A stretch of DNA of 64,000 nt from Candidatus Omnitrophota bacterium (GTDB taxonomy: Bacteria; Hinthialibacterota; Hinthialibacteria; OLB16): contig JACKFH010000017.1 in the NCBI GenBank assembly GCA_020632575.1, forward strand, positions 1 through 64,000. The letters run 5' to 3'. Shown piece by piece: positions 60,198 through 64,000 of this stretch. Numbering within the stretch: position 1 is the first letter of the stretch; each line of letters opens with the position of its first letter. A model generated the notes under the pieces. The model did not search any database and had not been told where the DNA came from. It worked only from the letters and a program-made list of their open reading frames with translations. The position numbers and the translations under genes were made by a program.

Positions 60198-62383
60198 TTG
60201 GCCACACTCTTTCTCTTCTTTGGTTCGCTTCGGTGGATGAACTGGTAAATCCGTTCGAAGACATCTCGCGATCCCTCCCCATTGATAATGCCGTGACGGT
60301 CTCTGGCAAGCAGGGTCAGTTCCTTATGGTGAGTCCCGACTTTGTCGAAAATGAGCTGACCGCTGGCCGGATCGACAATGGGATCTCTCGATCCCTGAAG
60401 CAGAAGAGTGGGAACCTCAATCTTCGGGAGTTCCTTTTCCATGGCCACCATGGCGCGACCCAACTCTCGGACTCCGCTAACTGGATTGCTGAGGTAGTTC
60501 AGGTGTGTGTTTTCCGGGCGGTTGGGAACGAATTCGACCACGCCCTGCTTCTTCACTCTCTTGATCAGCGTGTTCATCGAAACGATTGAAGGAGCCAGTC
60601 GCGCCGAGACTCGCCGCAGCTGGAGGGGAGCGTTGATTGCAAAGACCGATTGGATCTTGTCGCCTTTGCGTCCGGCGGCGAGTAGCGAGAGGGCGCCGCC
60701 GGTCGAGAAACCCCCGACGATAATGCGATCCGTTAGGCTCTTAATCACGGTGTATCCTCGATTGAGGGATTCGTACCAATCCTCCCAAGTGCGCTCCGCC
60801 AAGTCCCTCGGCGAGGTGCCATGCCCGCGCAGTCGAACCCCATACACATAATATCCTCTCGATCGCAGATACGAGGCGAGTGGTCGAATCTCACCGGGGC
60901 AGGAGAGATAGCCATGGACAAGAACCACCCCTCCCTTCGCCGTGGTTTTCGGTTCCAAGAGGAAGGGGGCTCCATCCTTCTCAACGGGACTCGTCTTGAT
61001 AAAAAACTTTTCGTGGTCCTCTGTGTAGATCTGCCTGTCCTCTTTGAGGAAGACCTTTCGGATTTCCTCCGAAAGGCGATGTCGCGGAGCTTGGGCGATG
61101 CTCTTGATGAGGATGAGGAGATCGGGAAGGGGTTCGACCTCGTTGGCGATGACATACGTGATCTCCTCCATTCGGATGGAGTGGAACTGAAATCGTCCCC
61201 GCTTGAGTTCGAAGTTTTTGTAGTAGGCGTCCCCTTCCTTTCTGACCCATTTCTCGCGAATGCAGAGGTCCATGAAACTGTGGAATTTCGGGCTGTAGTC
61301 CTCGTAGATGATGTCGCGATAAGTGGTTTCGAGGAGTTGATGCAATCGAAAATTCTTCATCTTCCGCAGGAGGTAGATGCAAAGGAAAATGCGATTGCGA
61401 TAGGCCCGCTCCTTGAATTTTCGATGCTTCTGGAAGCGAATGATGGTCGAAAAGATGTGGTCGTAGTTGACCGTGGTCATCGAGTAGATCTTCTTCATGT
61501 AGTCTCGCGTCAGGTCTCGAGCGGTGTCGTTGAAGAGGGATCGTGTGTCCAGTTCGAGGGCTTCCAAATCCCCTTCTCCGCAGGCGAGGAGTGGGGCGAA
61601 TTTCTCTGTCTCAAGGTATTCGCGGATGTCGATCGGGTTTCCGAGAGTGATGTCGATGTCGCTCTCCGAGGAGAGGATGGTCCCCTCCACCGACAGCTCC
61701 TCGATCATGCGTTCGCTGATCCCCTCGAACAAACCCCGTGCCGCCCGCACCAAGAAGTTTTCGCGTGAGCGGAGGGGATAGTAGGTGATATTGATCGGGA
61801 TGATGACGGTCCGTTTGTCGAGCGCCTCCTCGAGCGATTGAAGCTGGAATTTGTTGAGGACCTCTTGAAGACCCTTTTGGGTTGGGTTCGCCGACAAGCA
61901 CCGGAGTTTGTGTCGATAGAATTCGGCGCGCAGCGCCAAGACCGCGGCGCCCGTATGGGGAGGACGGCGCTGGCCATCGTGGAAAACCTCGTATTCGCCC
62001 TTCGGGCCGATTACTTTCTTGTCCTTGATCATGGCCCCTTCCGGAAAGATGATCCATGGGTTCCTACCGGACAAAAGAGAACTGACCATGATTTTATCGC
62101 GATCGGGGTCGGCGGTAGAAATATTTCCGACGCTTCGGAGGTAGTCGCCGATTCTCCCCATAAAGAGGCTCGCATGGGCGAGGGACCAGACCTCTTTACC
62201 AGTGTGGCGATGGATTTCGTAGGGGAGCAGAAGTGTTTCGATTCGAGTGAAGTGGTTGACCACAAAGACGATCGCCATGTCGTCCTGAATCGCCTCGTGG
62301 TTGTGCATCCGAACATCGGCCTTGATGATCTTGGTTGCGAGATCCAGCGTCCATTTGGTGGCTTTGAAGGCAAACGATCCCAT
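60194..62383 (-). CDS. Fusion of PlsC-like acyltransferase and alpha/beta hydrolase (S33-like)
   Basis: 729 residues. The N-terminal part (1-260) has acyltransferase motifs: VVNHFTRIETLLLP (H-x4-E form of the catalytic motif), WIIFPEGAMIKD (FPEG) and VIIPINITYYP. A middle region (about 260-470) is helical and basic. The C-terminal part (about 480-729) is an alpha/beta hydrolase: GGVVLVHGYLSCPGEIRPLA, nucleophile elbow VGGFSTGGALSL, the acid in LLQGSRDPIVDP and histidine in DRHGIINGEG. All three triad residues are present. One chain may both acylate and deacylate a glycerolipid. Its stop is coupled to the Nudix gene. Confidence 0.85.
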   Translation of the reverse strand: MGSFAFKATKWTLDLATKIIKADVRMHNHEAIQDDMAIVFVVNHFTRIETLLLPYEIHRHTGKEVWSLAHASLFMGRIGDYLRSVGNISTADPDRDKIMVSSLLSGRNPWIIFPEGAMIKDKKVIGPKGEYEVFHDGQRRPPHTGAAVLALRAEFYRHKLRCLSANPTQKGLQEVLNKFQLQSLEEALDKRTVIIPINITYYPLRSRENFLVRAARGLFEGISERMIEELSVEGTILSSESDIDITLGNPIDIREYLETEKFAPLLACGEGDLEALELDTRSLFNDTARDLTRDYMKKIYSMTTVNYDHIFSTIIRFQKHRKFKERAYRNRIFLCIYLLRKMKNFRLHQLLETTYRDIIYEDYSPKFHSFMDLCIREKWVRKEGDAYYKNFELKRGRFQFHSIRMEEITYVIANEVEPLPDLLILIKSIAQAPRHRLSEEIRKVFLKEDRQIYTEDHEKFFIKTSPVEKDGAPFLLEPKTTAKGGVVLVHGYLSCPGEIRPLASYLRSRGYYVYGVRLRGHGTSPRDLAERTWEDWYESLNRGYTVIKSLTDRIIVGGFSTGGALSLLAAGRKGDKIQSVFAINAPLQLRRVSARLAPSIVSMNTLIKRVKKQGVVEFVPNRPENTHLNYLSNPVSGVRELGRAMVAMEKELPKIEVPTLLLQGSRDPIVDPASGQLIFDKVGTHHKELTLLARDRHGIINGEGSRDVFERIYQFIHRSEPKKRKSVAK

Positions 62384-62421
62384 TGGATTGCGATTCGACC
62401 TCGGAGATTCAGGGTTCGCTC

Positions 62422-62490
62422 ATTGTCGGGAAGGAGCCCGGGTTGGGCAAGGGGAACTCGTCCCGGCTCGCATGTCTCCGGATGGACAAT
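62422..62490 (+). promoter_or_regulatory. Structured leader RNA candidate before the antiporter gene
   Basis: An outer stem ATTGTC (62422-62427) / GACAAT (62485-62490) encloses a hairpin at 62434-62469 (GAGCC/GGCTC plus GGG/CCC with a bulged C). The region sits 37 bases upstream of an intrinsic-terminator-like stem on the same strand. The pattern resembles a riboswitch or attenuator, but it matches no riboswitch class whose consensus I can recall. Confidence 0.3.
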
Positions 62491-62526
62491 TGGTGCGCGA
62501 GGGTGGATACTGTTGGGATGATCGAA

Positions 62527-62556
62527 GGGGGAAGCATGGGCTTTCCCCTTTTTATT
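62527..62556 (+). terminator. Terminator-like hairpin in the antiporter leader
   Basis: 62527-62534 (GGGGGAAG) pairs with 62541-62548 (CTTTCCCC) with one G-T wobble and a six-base loop; TTTTTATT follows. It lies about 50 bases before the ATG of the antiporter gene and downstream of no plus-strand gene, so it is placed to control that gene. Confidence 0.55.
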
Positions 62557-62605
62557 CAAATTCCTTCTGTAAACGTTTGCATTCGCGGGGAGCGATACTC
62601 TTTCG

Positions 62606-63694
62606 ATGGCAATTCTCCTCTTAGTGTTGGGTGGCGTACTGCTCATGGGCGGGGCCGAATTCTTGGTTCGCGGGGCGTCAAAGCTCGCCGTGTCGGCGGG
62701 ATTGTCGCCATTGGTGATTGGTTTGACCGTGGTCGCCTATGGAACCAGCATGCCCGAGACAGCGGTCAGCGTCGTCTCCGCGTATAAAGGGAGTTCGGAG
62801 CTGGCGCTGGCGAATGTTTTGGGAAGCAATGTGTGCAATGTGTTGCTTGTTCTGGGAGCTTCCGCGTTGATCGCTCCCCTCATCGTTTCCGAGCAGCTGA
62901 TCCGTCTGGATGTTCCGGTCATGATCGGGATCACCATCCTCGCGTACCTCCTCTGTGCGGATGGAACTCTTGGATTCGGGGATGGACTTCTACTCTTCAC
63001 CGGAAGCATCGTCTACACCGTTTTCATCGTTCGCAAGAGCCGTCGAGAAAACCGAAACGCCAGCGAAACCAGCGAAGTGAGTTTGGAAACGGAATCCGAG
63101 GTTAGCGGGAAGTCAACCATGGCAGGAGATTTCGGTCTCATCGCGATCGGGCTGGTTCTTTTGGTGGCGGGCTCGAATTGGTTCATTGAGGGGGCGATCG
63201 AGATCGCCCGCCTGATCGGTGTCAGCGAGTTGGTGATCGGCCTGACGATTGTAGCGTTGGGAACTTCGCTTCCCGAGGTGGCAACCTCGATCATGGCAAG
63301 CATCCGAGGCGAGCGAGACATCGCGGTCGGCAATGTGGTGGGGAGTAACATCTTCAACATTCTTTGTGTTTTGGGACTCACGGGGATTGTCGCCCCAAAC
63401 GGGATATCTGTCCCGTCGGCCGCTCTCGGATTCGATTTTCCAGTCGCACTCGCGGTTGCGGTTTCATGCCTCCCAATCTTTTTTACGGGCCATGTGATCG
63501 CCCGCTGGGAGGGGTTTATCTTCCTTGGGTATTACGTGGCGTACGTGGTCTATCTATTCCTTGCTGCTACGGAACATGATGCGCTCCCAATCTTCAGCAT
63601 GACGATGGCATGGTTCGTTATGCCGATCACGGTCATCACCCTCGTGGTGGTGTTGGTCCGATATCTTCAACAGAACCCACGGGCCGCATCGTGA
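62606..63694 (+). CDS. CaCA-family sodium/calcium exchanger
   Basis: 362 residues with about ten hydrophobic helices. Two inverted Na_Ca_ex repeats carry the signature motifs: GTSMPETAVSVVSA and ANVLGSNVCNVLLVLGA in the first half, GTSLPEVATSIMAS and GNVVGSNIFNILCVLG in the second. A charged cytoplasmic loop (RKSRRENRNASETSE) separates them. The protein exchanges Na+ (or H+) for Ca2+ or K+ across the inner membrane. A structured leader with a terminator-like hairpin precedes it, hinting at ion-responsive control. Confidence 0.92.
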   Translation: MAILLLVLGGVLLMGGAEFLVRGASKLAVSAGLSPLVIGLTVVAYGTSMPETAVSVVSAYKGSSELALANVLGSNVCNVLLVLGASALIAPLIVSEQLIRLDVPVMIGITILAYLLCADGTLGFGDGLLLFTGSIVYTVFIVRKSRRENRNASETSEVSLETESEVSGKSTMAGDFGLIAIGLVLLVAGSNWFIEGAIEIARLIGVSELVIGLTIVALGTSLPEVATSIMASIRGERDIAVGNVVGSNIFNILCVLGLTGIVAPNGISVPSAALGFDFPVALAVAVSCLPIFFTGHVIARWEGFIFLGYYVAYVVYLFLAATEHDALPIFSMTMAWFVMPITVITLVVVLVRYLQQNPRAAS

Positions 63695-63701
63695 TCTTTC
63701 A

Positions 63702-64000
63702 TCAGTCCTCGCCAAAACCCTTGATGTTTTCGATCTTGGCCCCCTCGGCGTTGCAGTCCACCAACTTTATGTTGTGGCCGGGATCTTTGTTGAGGTGCTC
63801 GTTTCGAATGCCGTAGTCCATCGCGCCCGCCCAGGTTTTGTTGATCGCCGAGCAGCGTTCGATGAGGATATTCTTCGGCGTCTCCAAACCAGATTGACCA
63901 TCGACACGGATACCGATCACTTCGATGAATGGCGAGCCATCGGTTTCCCTCCAGAGATTGCCGGCCCCGGTTTCCAAAGCGATGCAGTCGATCAATTGAA
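63702..64000 (-). CDS. C-terminal part of a parallel beta-helix (pectate-lyase-like) protein
   Basis: The frame is open from the window edge to a stop at 63702; the 5' end lies beyond 64000. The visible 99 residues show beta-helix character (IEVIGIRVDGQSGLETPKN, ILIERCSAINKTWAG, IKLVDCNAEGAKIENIKGFG), with the repeated I-x-L-x-x-C-x-A pattern. It is likely an exported polysaccharide-binding or lyase-type protein. Catalytic residues cannot be judged from this fragment. Confidence 0.6.
   Translation of the reverse strand, partial: QLIDCIALETGAGNLWRETDGSPFIEVIGIRVDGQSGLETPKNILIERCSAINKTWAGAMDYGIRNEHLNKDPGHNIKLVDCNAEGAKIENIKGFGED

Noticed and set aside
1..64000. tRNA, rRNA and phage-type attachment sites
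   Set aside because: No cloverleaf, CCA end, ribosomal consensus or integrase gene was recognised by reading; a covariance-model scan would be decisive.

Overview
The window looks like a chromosomal segment of an uncultivated Gram-negative (diderm) bacterium with moderately high GC. It has a heptosyltransferase II gene, an outer-membrane barrel-like protein, lipoprotein and Sec signal peptides, the futalosine menaquinone gene mqnD, and a PVC-type CxxCH heme-binding protein. It also has secreted parallel beta-helix and Thr/Pro-linker proteins ending in dockerin-like tails. That mix is typical of PVC/FCB-adjacent candidate phyla; I cannot place it further without a search. No rRNA, tRNA or CRISPR was recognised.

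Layout. 1-6000: a truncated hypothetical gene, a membrane protein, and three exported proteins (1236, 2527, 4748), two with EF-hand/dockerin-like ends, with a cluster of five perfect hairpins at 4506-4725. 5983-8536 (minus): a glycosyltransferase and two methyltransferases chained by ATGA overlaps. 8606-12159: an oligogalacturonate-lyase-like propeller and a GT39-like membrane glycosyltransferase. 12413-21423: an ankyrin protein, two HAF-repeat paralogs, a DUF4139 protein and two SGNH-hydrolase paralogs. 21364-26845: fructosamine-kinase and low-molecular-weight phosphatase genes (a probable protein-deglycation pair), an AI-2E-type exporter, and an STAS/SpoIIE partner-switching pair. 27157-30499: a lipoprotein alpha/beta hydrolase lacking its nucleophile, an unknown protein, and an FAD oxidoreductase.

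30637-38108 is a glycan operon: GT39-TPR, two GT4 enzymes, a sensor histidine kinase and heptosyltransferase II, mostly joined by 4-nt overlaps. Next comes a beta-helix/dockerin-like gene split by an IS256-family element with an exact 8-bp target duplication; removing the element restores one reading frame. A REP-associated tyrosine transposase (RAYT) follows, bracketed by its palindromic repeats. 41884-46189 (minus) encodes a heme-binding HEAT protein, an SGNH lipase and a histidine phosphatase. 46246-49709 couples a KaiC-like ATPase to a PilB/GspE ATPase. 49827-53933 holds rph, mqnD, a DsrE protein and a barrel-like protein.

54149-64000: a tiny membrane protein, a fused RsbW-like kinase/STAS protein, a PQQ-type sugar dehydrogenase, and three tandem receiver proteins that share a tail. 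Two of the three receivers carry Glu in place of the phosphorylatable Asp. Then come a small DUF4177-like protein, a Nudix hydrolase overlapping a PlsC-alpha/beta-hydrolase fusion, a Ca/Na antiporter behind a structured leader with a terminator, and a partial beta-helix gene at the edge.

The most unusual content is the receiver triplet with its shared promoter motif, the RAYT/REP cluster beside the IS256-disrupted gene, and the tandem hairpin island at 4.5 kb. The signalling parts scattered through the window (SpoIIE phosphatase, STAS protein, kinase-STAS fusion, histidine kinase, receiver triplet, KaiC) suggest an organism rich in partner-switching and phosphorelay control.
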